Positions 17,355 to 25,815 of a stretch of DNA of 64,000 nt are shown here, one piece after another. This stretch comes from an uncultured Pelagibacteraceae bacterium. Lineage in GTDB: Bacteria; Pseudomonadota; Alphaproteobacteria; Pelagibacterales; AG-422-B15. Positions within the stretch are counted from its first letter, which is position 1. Each line of letters begins with the position of its first letter. Location: assembly GCA_902564295.1 (NCBI GenBank), contig CACFAO010000003.1:1-64000 (forward strand), written 5' to 3'. The notes under the pieces were generated by a model. That model made no database searches, had not been told where the DNA came from, and saw only the letters and a program-made list of their open reading frames with translations. A program made the position numbers and the translations under genes.

Positions 17355-17775
17355 GATTGTCAAAGGATTAGTACTTCCATTTTTAGTTGTCCTTTTAATA
17401 AGCACATCTGCATTTTCACTTACTGATGAGGATGAACAAGAGATTATTTCTGTTGTAAGTCAGCAGCTGCAGGCATTTCAAGATGATGATTTTGAGAAAG
17501 CCTATTCTTTTGCATCACCGATTATCAAGAAAATATTTCCTAATTCAAAAGTATTTGGTGAAATGGTAGTAGGCCAATATCAGGCTGTTTATCGTCCCAA
17601 AAGTGTGAACTTTGGTAAGATTTCACTTAAAGATGGAGTACCTTCCCTAGAAGTATATTTAGTTGATCCCGAAGGTGAATTCGTAACTGCAATTTACTCA
17701 ATGCAGCAACAAGAAGACGGTGAATGGCTGATTAATGGATGTTTTCTTACTCAGGCAGAGAGTAACGAAATTTAG
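17341..17775 (+). CDS. DUF4864-family secreted protein
   Basis: About 144 residues from ATG 17341, with a signal peptide (MLTTKIVKGLVLPFLVV then LLISTSAFS) ending near residue 26. The mature part begins LTDEDEQEIISVVSQQLQAF and has the NTF2-like layout of DUF4864: AFQDDDFEKAYSFASP, then FGEMVVGQYQAVYRPKSV, then a C-terminal strand GEWLINGCFL. Its function is unknown; such proteins are periplasmic. An in-frame TTG six bases earlier is less likely because the ATG gives a clean signal peptide. It ends in a 4-base overlap with the convergent GH1 gene. Confidence 0.8.
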   Translation: MLTTKIVKGLVLPFLVVLLISTSAFSLTDEDEQEIISVVSQQLQAFQDDDFEKAYSFASPIIKKIFPNSKVFGEMVVGQYQAVYRPKSVNFGKISLKDGVPSLEVYLVDPEGEFVTAIYSMQQQEDGEWLINGCFLTQAESNEI

Positions 17776-19016
17776 GATTGAGAGTTTCTGATAACTTGCT
17801 CGTAAAATTTTAGACTTTCTTTGCTTTTTCTTTCTAAAGTATCTCTATTTACCTCGATTAAACCAAAACGCGGTTTGTAACCATATATCCATTCAAAGTT
17901 GTCCAGAAATGACCAATAGTAATAACCTCGAATATCTAAACCGTCATCTAAACAGCTTTGAAGTCCTTTTAATGCTGTAGTCACATATTTTATTCTTTGA
18001 TTATCATCATCTGTGCCAATTCCGTTTTCAGTCACAATCATCGGGCAATTTATTTTTGGAGCAACATACCTCAATACATTTTCTAATGACTCAGGATAAT
18101 ATTCATATCCCATAACAAGCATATTTTCATCATTGACGTTAGGTTTCATGATTCCCTCAGGACCATAGGTGTGACGTGTATAAGTTTGAATACCAATGAA
18201 ATCGTCGTCTTTAGTTTGTTCCAAGCACACGTCTACAGTTTCAGCATGAGCAATGTCGCGTGTTTGTTCGCCTCCTTCAGCTGCTTGGTAATCCATAATT
18301 GAAAGTGTAATACCAACAGGCTGATTTTTTGTAAGTAGACCTTTGATAACTGGAAACGCTTTTACATGCGCCGCCATCATACAGTCACGTATTTTATAGG
18401 GATGGCCAAATAGGAATGGGCCAAAATTATCTAGAGTTGACCCGCATGATTTAGCAGCATCTTCAAAAAATGGCATGATTGTTTTCATACCTTGTTCAGG
18501 GTAGCTAGGAAATGTGTGTGCAAAACATGCAGTTAGATTTGCCTCATTTATTGTACAAACAGTATCTATACGGTCACCCAGCTCTTTTGTTACAAATTCA
18601 GCATATTTAACATATAAATCTGCGTTTTCCTTTTTTTCCCAACCTCCTTTAGCCGTAAACCAAAGTGGGGAAGTGAAGTGTTGGAATGTGACGCACGTTT
18701 GAAGATTATTTTCATGACAACAATCTAAAACTTTTTTGTAATGATCAATTGCCAAATTTGAAAATTTTCCCTCGGACTCTTCGATACGAGCCCATTCAAT
18801 AGATAGTCTATAGGACTGTATTGCGTGAGATGACATAAGTTTAATATCTTCCTCATATCTATTCAATTGATCACAAGCAATTCCTGACGGTTCAGCAAAT
18901 GTGGTATTTTTTGTATTTTCAAGCAGCCAAAAATCTGAGTTTGTATTATTTCCTTCTACTTGATGAGCAGCAGTCGCTGTACCCCATATAAAGTCTTTTG
19001 GTAAATTAAGTTTCAT
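17772..19016 (-). CDS. Glycoside hydrolase family 1 beta-glycosidase
   Basis: A 414-residue GH1 enzyme hydrolysing a beta-glucoside, beta-galactoside or similar. The N-terminal signature FIWGTATAAHQVEG is clear. The catalytic nucleophile is Glu330 in VTENGIG. The acid/base is Glu158 in TINEAN, where most GH1 enzymes read NEP; here the proline is alanine. The aglycone-side motif YYYWSFLDNFEWIYGYKPRFGL is intact. There is no signal peptide, so it acts in the cytoplasm on sugar brought in by the neighbouring symporter (20054). With galactokinase two bases upstream in the same operon, a beta-galactoside is the most likely substrate (inference). Confidence 0.9.
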   Translation of the reverse strand: MKLNLPKDFIWGTATAAHQVEGNNTNSDFWLLENTKNTTFAEPSGIACDQLNRYEEDIKLMSSHAIQSYRLSIEWARIEESEGKFSNLAIDHYKKVLDCCHENNLQTCVTFQHFTSPLWFTAKGGWEKKENADLYVKYAEFVTKELGDRIDTVCTINEANLTACFAHTFPSYPEQGMKTIMPFFEDAAKSCGSTLDNFGPFLFGHPYKIRDCMMAAHVKAFPVIKGLLTKNQPVGITLSIMDYQAAEGGEQTRDIAHAETVDVCLEQTKDDDFIGIQTYTRHTYGPEGIMKPNVNDENMLVMGYEYYPESLENVLRYVAPKINCPMIVTENGIGTDDDNQRIKYVTTALKGLQSCLDDGLDIRGYYYWSFLDNFEWIYGYKPRFGLIEVNRDTLERKSKESLKFYEQVIRNSQS

Positions 19017-19018
19017 AA

Positions 19019-20050
19019 TTATATAAATTTAGCATTTGGATACCCATCAAGAATATACTTTTTAAGTTCTTCAACCAGCTCTTTTTTTACTAATGTTACG
19101 ATTGCTCCACCAAAACCAGCTCCAGTAAGTTTAGATCCTAAAGCGCCAAAGGAATTAGATAGATCAACCAACTTATTCAAAATATCAGTTGAAACTCTAT
19201 AGTGTCGTGATAAAGAAATATGACTTTCTGTCATTAATTTTCCAAATTCTTTAGCATTATTATCTTTTAAATATTGAGCTGCTTTTACAACTCTCAAATT
19301 TTCCTCAATTACATGTTTACTAACATTAAGCTCTTCATCTGAAAGTAATTGAATATCATTTTCATCAATTTTTATTTTTGCACAGAGGTTTTGAATTTTC
19401 ATTTTTTTTGCAGCATTGAGACATAATTCTTTTTTTTTGTTAAACTCACTATTTGATAAAATCCTTTGTGTATTGCTATCAATTATTAGAAATTGATAAT
19501 CTTGAAAAATTGGTATCAATTCATAATTTTTATTAAAAGTATCAAGAAAAAGAGCTTCATAATGATTTCCTAAGACCGATACAAATTGATCCATAACTCC
19601 ACCGCCCACACCAACAAAATCATTTTCAACTTCAAATGCTAAATTAATTAAATCTTCATCTGCCAAATTTTTTTGAAAATAGCAACTTAGTGATTTTAAA
19701 GTGCTAACGGTGATAGCAGCAGAGGAAGAGAGACCGATTCCCAATGGAAGGCTGCTTTTGATATAAATTGAGATATTGTTAATCTTAACTGAAAACTTCT
19801 TCTCAAAATAAAGACATGATCCAATAACGAAATCTGCCCAATTATTTCTTTTTTCGAGATTCTTAACATTTAAAGAATTTTTGTATTTATCTGAAACTAT
19901 TGAAATAGATTCACTATTTTTATTTTCAACGATCTCACAGATAATTGAGTTCTTGATTTGTAACGGTAAAACATGTCCACCATTATAGTCTAAATGCTCT
20001 CCAATTAGGTTAACTCTGCCAAAGCCCTCACCAATCGAGACTGTGTTCAT
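19019..20050 (-). CDS. galK: Galactokinase (GHMP kinase family)
   Basis: Phosphorylates galactose at C1 with ATP. The 343-residue protein has the three GHMP motifs: GRVNLIGEHLDYNGGHVLP (residues 11-29, the galactose-binding signature), GIGLSSSAAITVS (the ATP-binding loop), and GSKLTGAGFGGAIVTL near the C-terminus. A catalytic-aspartate segment FVGVGGGVMDQFVS is also present. It is slightly shorter than E. coli GalK (382). It lies between a GH1 glycosidase and a GPH symporter in one operon. No galT or galE is seen in the window, so the rest of the Leloir pathway must be elsewhere. Confidence 0.88.
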   Translation of the reverse strand: MNTVSIGEGFGRVNLIGEHLDYNGGHVLPLQIKNSIICEIVENKNSESISIVSDKYKNSLNVKNLEKRNNWADFVIGSCLYFEKKFSVKINNISIYIKSSLPLGIGLSSSAAITVSTLKSLSCYFQKNLADEDLINLAFEVENDFVGVGGGVMDQFVSVLGNHYEALFLDTFNKNYELIPIFQDYQFLIIDSNTQRILSNSEFNKKKELCLNAAKKMKIQNLCAKIKIDENDIQLLSDEELNVSKHVIEENLRVVKAAQYLKDNNAKEFGKLMTESHISLSRHYRVSTDILNKLVDLSNSFGALGSKLTGAGFGGAIVTLVKKELVEELKKYILDGYPNAKFI

Positions 20051-20053
20051 AAC

Positions 20054-21385
20054 TTAACTTTGTCTTTGTTTTAATTCAGAAAATATTCTTTCATAAAAGT
20101 TACTATCGTACCTATTAAAGTACGTAACTATTATTGCTATAGTTCCGGCAACAGCTGGAAAAATATATCCCATAATAAATAGACCATTCAATGTTTCTGG
20201 GCTTTGATCTATTGCATTTGCCACATAATCTGTGCTTTCAAGAATTACACCAGCAAGCCATGCACTGAAACCAACACTTAATTTAAAAACGAATACGTGA
20301 GCTGCGTTTAGGACTCCTTCAGCACGAAATCCAGATTTCCATTCCCCGTACTCGATTGTATCAGCTATCATTGACCAGGCCATGACACCTGCCATACCGA
20401 AACCAATGAAGCCAAAGGTTGCAATAAAAGCTAATAACCAAAAGTTTTCATACCCAGTAATATAAAAGATTATTAAATCTGTGATTACGTAGAGAAATGT
20501 CCCAATCATGAATAATGTCTTTTTCTCAAACCTATGTTTTACTAAGTTAACTAAATATGCGCCAAACATAATTTGCAGAATCACACCAAGCAAAATTGGA
20601 CTAAAGTAAGCCTCTAATTGCAGATTATATTTAACAAAGTAGACAACTGTTAGTTGCTTTATATTATTTGCAACCCAAGTTGTTAAAAGTGCCAGTATCA
20701 CGAAATGTAATGGATAATTATTAAATACCATTTTGGTAACTTTCTTAATACCAATGGTTTCTTCGTATGGTTTAGAATAAACTTCTTTAGTATTAAAAAA
20801 ACACAGAAAGGCAAAAATAGCCCCAAGCACTGCCAAACAACCTACTACAATTGGAAATCCAAACTGTGGTGAGCTAAAAAGTCCAACCAGGGGCAATGTA
20901 AGAACTGCAACTGCAATTGATCCAGAGCTAGCACCTAAAAATCTGAAAGATGCGAGTGACGTTCTTTCATCTCTATCTTGTGTCATTGCTGGTATGAGCG
21001 AACCAACTGGAATAGCAATGATGGTATATAAAGTAGTGAATGTAATATATGTAAAAAGGGCCCAGTAAAATTTACCCGTTTGTGATAAATCGGGTGATGT
21101 AAAACAAAGAATAATCATTATTAGTGCAGGAACTGATCCAAACAAAATATAAGGTCTAAACTTCCCCCATCTGGTTGATGTATTGTCTGCAATATACCCC
21201 ATGATTGGATCGGTAAATGCGTCCCAGATTTTTGCTATAAAGAAAACTAAACCAGCATCTGCAGGTGATAATCCAAAAATATCTGTATAAAAAAATAGTA
21301 AGTAGAAGACAGTCAGTTGCCACATTATATTAATGGCAAAATCACCACCACCGTAAAACAATTTTGATCTAAAACTTATTTTCAT
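20054..21385 (-). CDS. GPH-family sugar:cation symporter (MelB/LacS/XylP-like)
   Basis: A 443-residue inner-membrane transporter with about twelve helices. The N-terminal half contains DAFTDPIMGYIADNTSTRWGKFRPY, written here in parts: the D-P-x-x-G-x-x-x-D motif (cation binding) and the following R-W-G-K-R/F-R loop of the glycoside-pentoside-hexuronide family. The middle contains MTQDRDERTSLASFR, another GPH signature. It would bring in a galactoside or related glycoside for the cytoplasmic GH1 enzyme and galactokinase encoded downstream. Its start overlaps the stop of the serine-hydrolase gene by 4 bases. Confidence 0.88.
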   Translation of the reverse strand: MKISFRSKLFYGGGDFAINIMWQLTVFYLLFFYTDIFGLSPADAGLVFFIAKIWDAFTDPIMGYIADNTSTRWGKFRPYILFGSVPALIMIILCFTSPDLSQTGKFYWALFTYITFTTLYTIIAIPVGSLIPAMTQDRDERTSLASFRFLGASSGSIAVAVLTLPLVGLFSSPQFGFPIVVGCLAVLGAIFAFLCFFNTKEVYSKPYEETIGIKKVTKMVFNNYPLHFVILALLTTWVANNIKQLTVVYFVKYNLQLEAYFSPILLGVILQIMFGAYLVNLVKHRFEKKTLFMIGTFLYVITDLIIFYITGYENFWLLAFIATFGFIGFGMAGVMAWSMIADTIEYGEWKSGFRAEGVLNAAHVFVFKLSVGFSAWLAGVILESTDYVANAIDQSPETLNGLFIMGYIFPAVAGTIAIIVTYFNRYDSNFYERIFSELKQRQS

Positions 21386-22524
21386 ATAGTATCATATATT
21401 GTTTCAACTAATTTTAACGCTCTCTGATCACCGAGCATGGAACCAGTTAATAAATTCATAGTGTAAGCGCAGCTAATTCCATTTTCAGGATCACCAAATG
21501 CCATAGAACCACCCCAACCGGTATGACCAAATGCCTTACTGCTTTTGCCAAATAATTTACCACCACCGACACTGTAACCCACATGTGACCACTGCATAGG
21601 CGACTTCATTACATGATCGTCTCCACTTACAGCAGCTGAAGTAAGAGTTTCAAAGGTATTTGATGAAATAAATTTATTTGATAAATGTGATAAGAAAAAA
21701 TCATAAATTTTTGCAAGTGACCCTGAATTAGAGTGACAGTTCATAGCTGGAATTTCCGCAAGTCGCCATTCAGCTGTGTTTGCTGTTTTTGTTCTGTTTG
21801 CAGGATTAAGAAACGCAGTAATAAGATACTCATCTACATTTGTCGGATCACTAAAAGCCTTTCTAAGACTTTCAGAACTAATTAGTTCAGCAATATTGTC
21901 ATGATATGCTGAAGGTGTACCTATAAAACATTTAGTTTCAAGAGGACTATTCAGTAACTCCTCCAAGTTTTTACCAACTGATTTATTAGTTACTCGTTTA
22001 ATTAATTCACCAACTAAAAAACCAATTGTTTTTGGATGATAACATATTTTTTCATCAGCCTTATGATAGGGCTCTTGTTCTGCTAACAGATCAACTACAT
22101 AATCCCATTTATAAAAATCGGTTTCATCTATGGGCTGTTTCCATCCATACATACCTGCTTGATGAGAGAGTAATGTCTTTACTTTTATATTTTCTTTTCC
22201 ACCATTTGCAAACTCAGGCCAGTAGTCAGCAACATTTTTCTCTAAATCTAATTTATTTTCATCAATCAATTTAGCAACAATCATCGCAACAATACCCTTA
22301 CTGGTCGAATGGATGTTCACTATTGTATTTTGGTCCCACTTGTTCTTTTTATCACGATCTCGATAGCCGCCATAAAGGTTCACCAAAACCTCTCCATTTT
22401 GATAAACGGCAAAAGATGCACCCACTTCTTCATCATTCTCCAAGTTTTTCTTAAATAATTCAAATGTGTTTTCGAACTTTTTATTAAACTCACCCAATGC
22501 TGTTATTTCATTATCTTTAGTCAT
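21382..22524 (-). CDS. Serine hydrolase of the beta-lactamase (class C-like) / EstB family
   Basis: A 380-residue protein of the penicillin-binding/beta-lactamase-like superfamily. The nucleophile motif SxxK is Ser73-Thr-Ser-Lys76 (HSTSKGIVA). The second motif is Tyr162 in CYHPKTIGFLVGEL, and a late HTGWGG substitutes for KTG. There is no signal peptide, so it is likely a cytoplasmic esterase rather than a beta-lactamase. It is the first gene of the galactoside operon, overlapping the symporter gene, so it might deacylate an imported glycoside (inference). Divergent from the EamA gene across a 46-bp spacer. Confidence 0.85.
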   Translation of the reverse strand: MTKDNEITALGEFNKKFENTFELFKKNLENDEEVGASFAVYQNGEVLVNLYGGYRDRDKKNKWDQNTIVNIHSTSKGIVAMIVAKLIDENKLDLEKNVADYWPEFANGGKENIKVKTLLSHQAGMYGWKQPIDETDFYKWDYVVDLLAEQEPYHKADEKICYHPKTIGFLVGELIKRVTNKSVGKNLEELLNSPLETKCFIGTPSAYHDNIAELISSESLRKAFSDPTNVDEYLITAFLNPANRTKTANTAEWRLAEIPAMNCHSNSGSLAKIYDFFLSHLSNKFISSNTFETLTSAAVSGDDHVMKSPMQWSHVGYSVGGGKLFGKSSKAFGHTGWGGSMAFGDPENGISCAYTMNLLTGSMLGDQRALKLVETIYDTI

Positions 22525-22570
22525 TTATAGTGTCATAAGGCTATTATTTATATATTCTGCAGTAGATTAT

Positions 22571-23479
22571 ATGACAGAGCAGAATAACAAAACATATTTA
22601 ATAGGTTTTATACTGGCACTATCTGCTGGTTTGATATGGAGTTTTGGAGCACCTACCGTTAGGTATATGGTAGATGCTCAGGTCTATCAATGGCATTATC
22701 TTTTTTATAGAGGTATAGTTGTCGCAACAATCTTGTTGATATATTTGCTCTATAACGAAGGTATATCTTTCTATCATAATTTTAATAGAGTTGGATCATC
22801 TGGTTTATTGGGTGGAGTTGGTCTTGCTGCGGCTTTTATATTTTTTATTTTTGGAATGACTTATACCTCTGCGGCTACCACATTATTTATGATCGGCACA
22901 CAACCATTATTTGCGGGTCTCTTTGCATATATCTTTCTAAAAGAAAAAGTTGGCATCACAACTGCGATTGCATGTTTCGTTTCTTTGTTTGGTATCTTTC
23001 TAATGGCTTATAACGACTGGTATGCAGGAACTTTTTTAGGTTGGGTATTTGGTTTATTCTGTTCCATTGGATTTGCAATATTTGCGACGACTCTCAGATG
23101 GCAGCCAAATACGCCTAAATTTACAACAATCATTATTGCAGGCATTACTTGCTCACTTTTTTCAATAATTATGATTGTTTTATTTTCAGATAGTTACTCA
23201 ATGCCTATACAAAATATTTTTCTGAGTATGCTTCATGGTACCTTAGTGGGAACTGGTCTTATTCTTCTAAGTTTAGGTGCACGTTACCTTCCTGCAGCAG
23301 AATTTATGTTACTTTCTTTAACTGAAGTTGTGGGTGGGGTCATCTGGTGTTGGATACCTCTATTTGGAGTAAACGAAGTTCCTTCAAACATAACTTTAAT
23401 GGGTGGCTTGATAATAATTATTGCAATTAGTTTTTATGCTTTAGGTTCTTCAAAAAAATCTACACCTCCCACACTATAG
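22571..23479 (+). CDS. EamA/DMT-family transporter
   Basis: A 302-residue membrane protein with about ten helices and two EamA repeats, the layout of the drug/metabolite transporter superfamily. The start at ATG 22571 gives MTEQNNKTYLIGFILAL, a proper N-terminal helix; a longer in-frame extension to 22466 would run into the divergent serine-hydrolase gene and has no support. The glutamate-proline-like motif ends the first repeat (FAYIFLKEKVG) and the second repeat ends TEVVGGVIWCW. The exported metabolite is unknown. It is followed after 6 bases by the alcohol dehydrogenase gene, suggesting an operon. Confidence 0.87.
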   Translation: MTEQNNKTYLIGFILALSAGLIWSFGAPTVRYMVDAQVYQWHYLFYRGIVVATILLIYLLYNEGISFYHNFNRVGSSGLLGGVGLAAAFIFFIFGMTYTSAATTLFMIGTQPLFAGLFAYIFLKEKVGITTAIACFVSLFGIFLMAYNDWYAGTFLGWVFGLFCSIGFAIFATTLRWQPNTPKFTTIIIAGITCSLFSIIMIVLFSDSYSMPIQNIFLSMLHGTLVGTGLILLSLGARYLPAAEFMLLSLTEVVGGVIWCWIPLFGVNEVPSNITLMGGLIIIIAISFYALGSSKKSTPPTL

Positions 23480-23485
23480 AAAAGT

Positions 23486-24649
23486 ATGAGTGAAATTGAA
23501 AATGTAACTTGGCATTATCCTACCCCAATATGGTTCGGTTTAGACCGTTCTTTAGAGATTGCAAATGCGTTAGAATCTCTCAGCATGCAAAATCCTCTAC
23601 TCGTTACAGATCCTGATTTTTCAACTAATAAAAACTTTACAAAAATTGTTGAATTATTAAAAAATAATAAAATCAAACACTCAATATTCTCAAATATAAA
23701 AGGCAATCCAACAGGCAAGAACGTAATGGACGGCGTTGAACATTTTTTGTCTAACAATAACGATGGTGTAATAGCGATTGGTGGAGGCAGTTCTCTTGAT
23801 GCTGGTAAAGCAATTGCATTTATGACAAAACAAAAGGAAAACCTATGGTTTTTCGAAGATATTGGGGATAATTGGACAAGGGCAATTACAGATCAACTTC
23901 CAAAAGTAATTGCGATACCAACTACGGCTGGGACAGGTTCTGAAACAGGCCGCGCATCACTTATTTTAGACGAAGGTGACAAGACAAAAAAAATAATATT
24001 TCATCCCTCGTTCTTACCAGACCTTGTAATACTTGATCCAAATTTAACTTTATCTCTTCCACCTCATCTCACAGCTGCAACAGGTATGGATGCTTTAGCT
24101 CATTGTTTAGAGGCATATTGTGCTAGAGGTTTTCATCCTATGGCGGATGGCATTGCACTAGAAGGGATGAAGAACGTGAAAGATAGTCTTATAAGTGCAT
24201 ATAAAAATCCAGATGATATATTTGCAAGATCAAAAATGTTAGTAACATCATCAATGGGATCAACTGCATTTCAAAAAGGACTAGGAGCAATACATTCTCT
24301 CTCTCATCCTATAAATGCAGTTAATGATATTCATCACGGTCTTTCAAATGCAATATTTATGCCATATGTACTTAAGTTTAATGAACCGATTATAAATCAG
24401 AGGATACAACTATTAACAAAATACTTAGAATTAGAAAATTCTACATTTGATGGATTTCTGTCTTGGATATTGAAGCTAAGAGATGAACTCGCTATTCCTC
24501 ATACACTGAAGGAGCTTAATCAAGAATTTGATTTTGAGCGACTTAGTGAAATGGCCCTGAAAGATCCATCCACGGGACCAAACCCACGCGATATAAGTTT
24601 TGATGAAATGAAGCAACTTTACATTAACTCATATGAGGGTATCTTATAA
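23486..24649 (+). CDS. Iron-containing (group III) alcohol dehydrogenase
   Basis: A 387-residue NAD(P)-dependent alcohol dehydrogenase. The cofactor motif GGGSSLDAGKAIA (99-111) and PTTAGTGSETGRAS (145-158) are intact. The metal ligands are visible with family spacing: Asp202, His206 (in GMDALAHCLEAY), His270 (in GAIHSLSHP) and His284 (in DIHHGLSNA). The substrate alcohol or aldehyde is unknown. It lies between the EamA gene and the dienelactone-hydrolase gene with spacers of 6 and 2 bases, so the three are one transcription unit. Confidence 0.9.
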   Translation: MSEIENVTWHYPTPIWFGLDRSLEIANALESLSMQNPLLVTDPDFSTNKNFTKIVELLKNNKIKHSIFSNIKGNPTGKNVMDGVEHFLSNNNDGVIAIGGGSSLDAGKAIAFMTKQKENLWFFEDIGDNWTRAITDQLPKVIAIPTTAGTGSETGRASLILDEGDKTKKIIFHPSFLPDLVILDPNLTLSLPPHLTAATGMDALAHCLEAYCARGFHPMADGIALEGMKNVKDSLISAYKNPDDIFARSKMLVTSSMGSTAFQKGLGAIHSLSHPINAVNDIHHGLSNAIFMPYVLKFNEPIINQRIQLLTKYLELENSTFDGFLSWILKLRDELAIPHTLKELNQEFDFERLSEMALKDPSTGPNPRDISFDEMKQLYINSYEGIL

Positions 24650-24651
24650 GT

Positions 24652-25392
24652 ATGATCAAAACAGAAAAACTAGTTTATGGATCTGCTAATTCTAGTGTGC
24701 AATTTGAAGGTTCAATAAGTTATGAAGATAGTTTTGACACACCAAGACCAGGAGTTCTCGTTTGTCATGCTTATGGAGGCCATTCTGATTTTGATATCAA
24801 GAAATCAGAACAACTTGCTGGGCTTGGGTACTTTGCATTTGCTATGGATTTATATGGACAGGGAAGAAGAGGTTCAAATCCCCAAGAGTCAATGGAGTTG
24901 ATGAATGAATTTAATTCTGACCGAGTTTTACTTCAACAAAGAATGATCCATGCTTTTGAAACCCTCAAGAATTTTGATAAAGTTGATGAAAACAAAACTG
25001 GAGCAATTGGATTTTGTTTTGGAGGAAAATGTGCACTTGATTTGGCTAGGGCAGGTGAAGATGTAAAAGGGGTTGTTAGTTTTCATGGATTATATGACGC
25101 ACCATCGGCAAGTTCAGGAAAGCAATTAAAAGGTACAATAAAAATTGATTCATCGATTTTAATTCTACATGGATACGATGATCCCATGGCCACTCCACAA
25201 AATATGATTGATTTAGCTGATGAATTAAATTCAAAAAAAGCAAATTGGCAAATTCATGCCTACGGCAATGTTGGACATGCCTTTACAAACCCTGCAGCTA
25301 ATGATCGAAACTCAGGATTATTCTATGATGCGTATGCCGATCAGCATTCATGGCGAGAAATGTCTAATTTTTTTGAAAAAATTTTTTCTTAA
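24652..25392 (+). CDS. Dienelactone hydrolase-family alpha/beta hydrolase
   Basis: A 246-residue alpha/beta hydrolase. The nucleophile is Cys122 in GFCFGGKCALDLAR, the G-x-C-x-G-G elbow of dienelactone hydrolases, with Asp177 (HGYDDPM) and His209 (GNVGHAFTNP) completing the triad. The family cleaves lactones such as 4-carboxymethylenebut-2-en-4-olide in aromatic breakdown, though many members act on other esters. It is the last gene of the EamA-ADH-DLH unit. The gene ends 5 bases before the convergent MarR-like gene. Confidence 0.88.
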   Translation: MIKTEKLVYGSANSSVQFEGSISYEDSFDTPRPGVLVCHAYGGHSDFDIKKSEQLAGLGYFAFAMDLYGQGRRGSNPQESMELMNEFNSDRVLLQQRMIHAFETLKNFDKVDENKTGAIGFCFGGKCALDLARAGEDVKGVVSFHGLYDAPSASSGKQLKGTIKIDSSILILHGYDDPMATPQNMIDLADELNSKKANWQIHAYGNVGHAFTNPAANDRNSGLFYDAYADQHSWREMSNFFEKIFS

Positions 25393-25397
25393 ATTTA

Positions 25398-25754
25398 TTA
25401 TTCAGACTTCCAATTGATATTTTTCATTGAATTAAGATAATTTTTAAATTCTTTTATCAATTCTGAGCTTGGTTTGACTGTTTTTCGTCTTTTATCGTTC
25501 TCTGTTTTCTCTAAATGTATGAAACCTCTGTCACAAGCCTCATTAATCATCATTGATGACTTAGGCCGAGATGTATGGAAGAGTTTTGTCTTTAATTCTT
25601 CAACACATAGCTTTTCTTTATTTTGATGGGCTGACATTACAAGGAGCATCATATGATAATGAGATGGGGTCTTTCTGAAAAAGTGCTTACTTGAGCGGTG
25701 TGACGTTCCCATTTGTTCTTCCCAAAATCTTAGGAGTGAATTTGTTGCGCTCAT
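25398..25754 (-). CDS. Small winged-helix protein, MarR-like
   Basis: 118 residues. The core (residues 28-100) reads as a winged helix: LCVEELKTKLFHTSRPKSSM (the helix-turn-helix), then INEACDRGFIHLEK and the wing ENDKRRKTVKPSSEL, which resembles the D-x-R-x-x-x-V wing of MarR. It is shorter than a typical MarR (about 140) and lacks most of the usual N-terminal dimerisation helix. It could be a DNA-binding regulator of the adjacent DLH or sulfatase units. Confidence in the winged helix is moderate. Confidence 0.6.
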   Translation of the reverse strand: MSATNSLLRFWEEQMGTSHRSSKHFFRKTPSHYHMMLLVMSAHQNKEKLCVEELKTKLFHTSRPKSSMMINEACDRGFIHLEKTENDKRRKTVKPSSELIKEFKNYLNSMKNINWKSE

Positions 25755-25815
25755 AAAGAAAAAATATTACAGCAAATAGAGCGATCGTCTAATTAAATTT
25801 TATAAAAATTACTAT

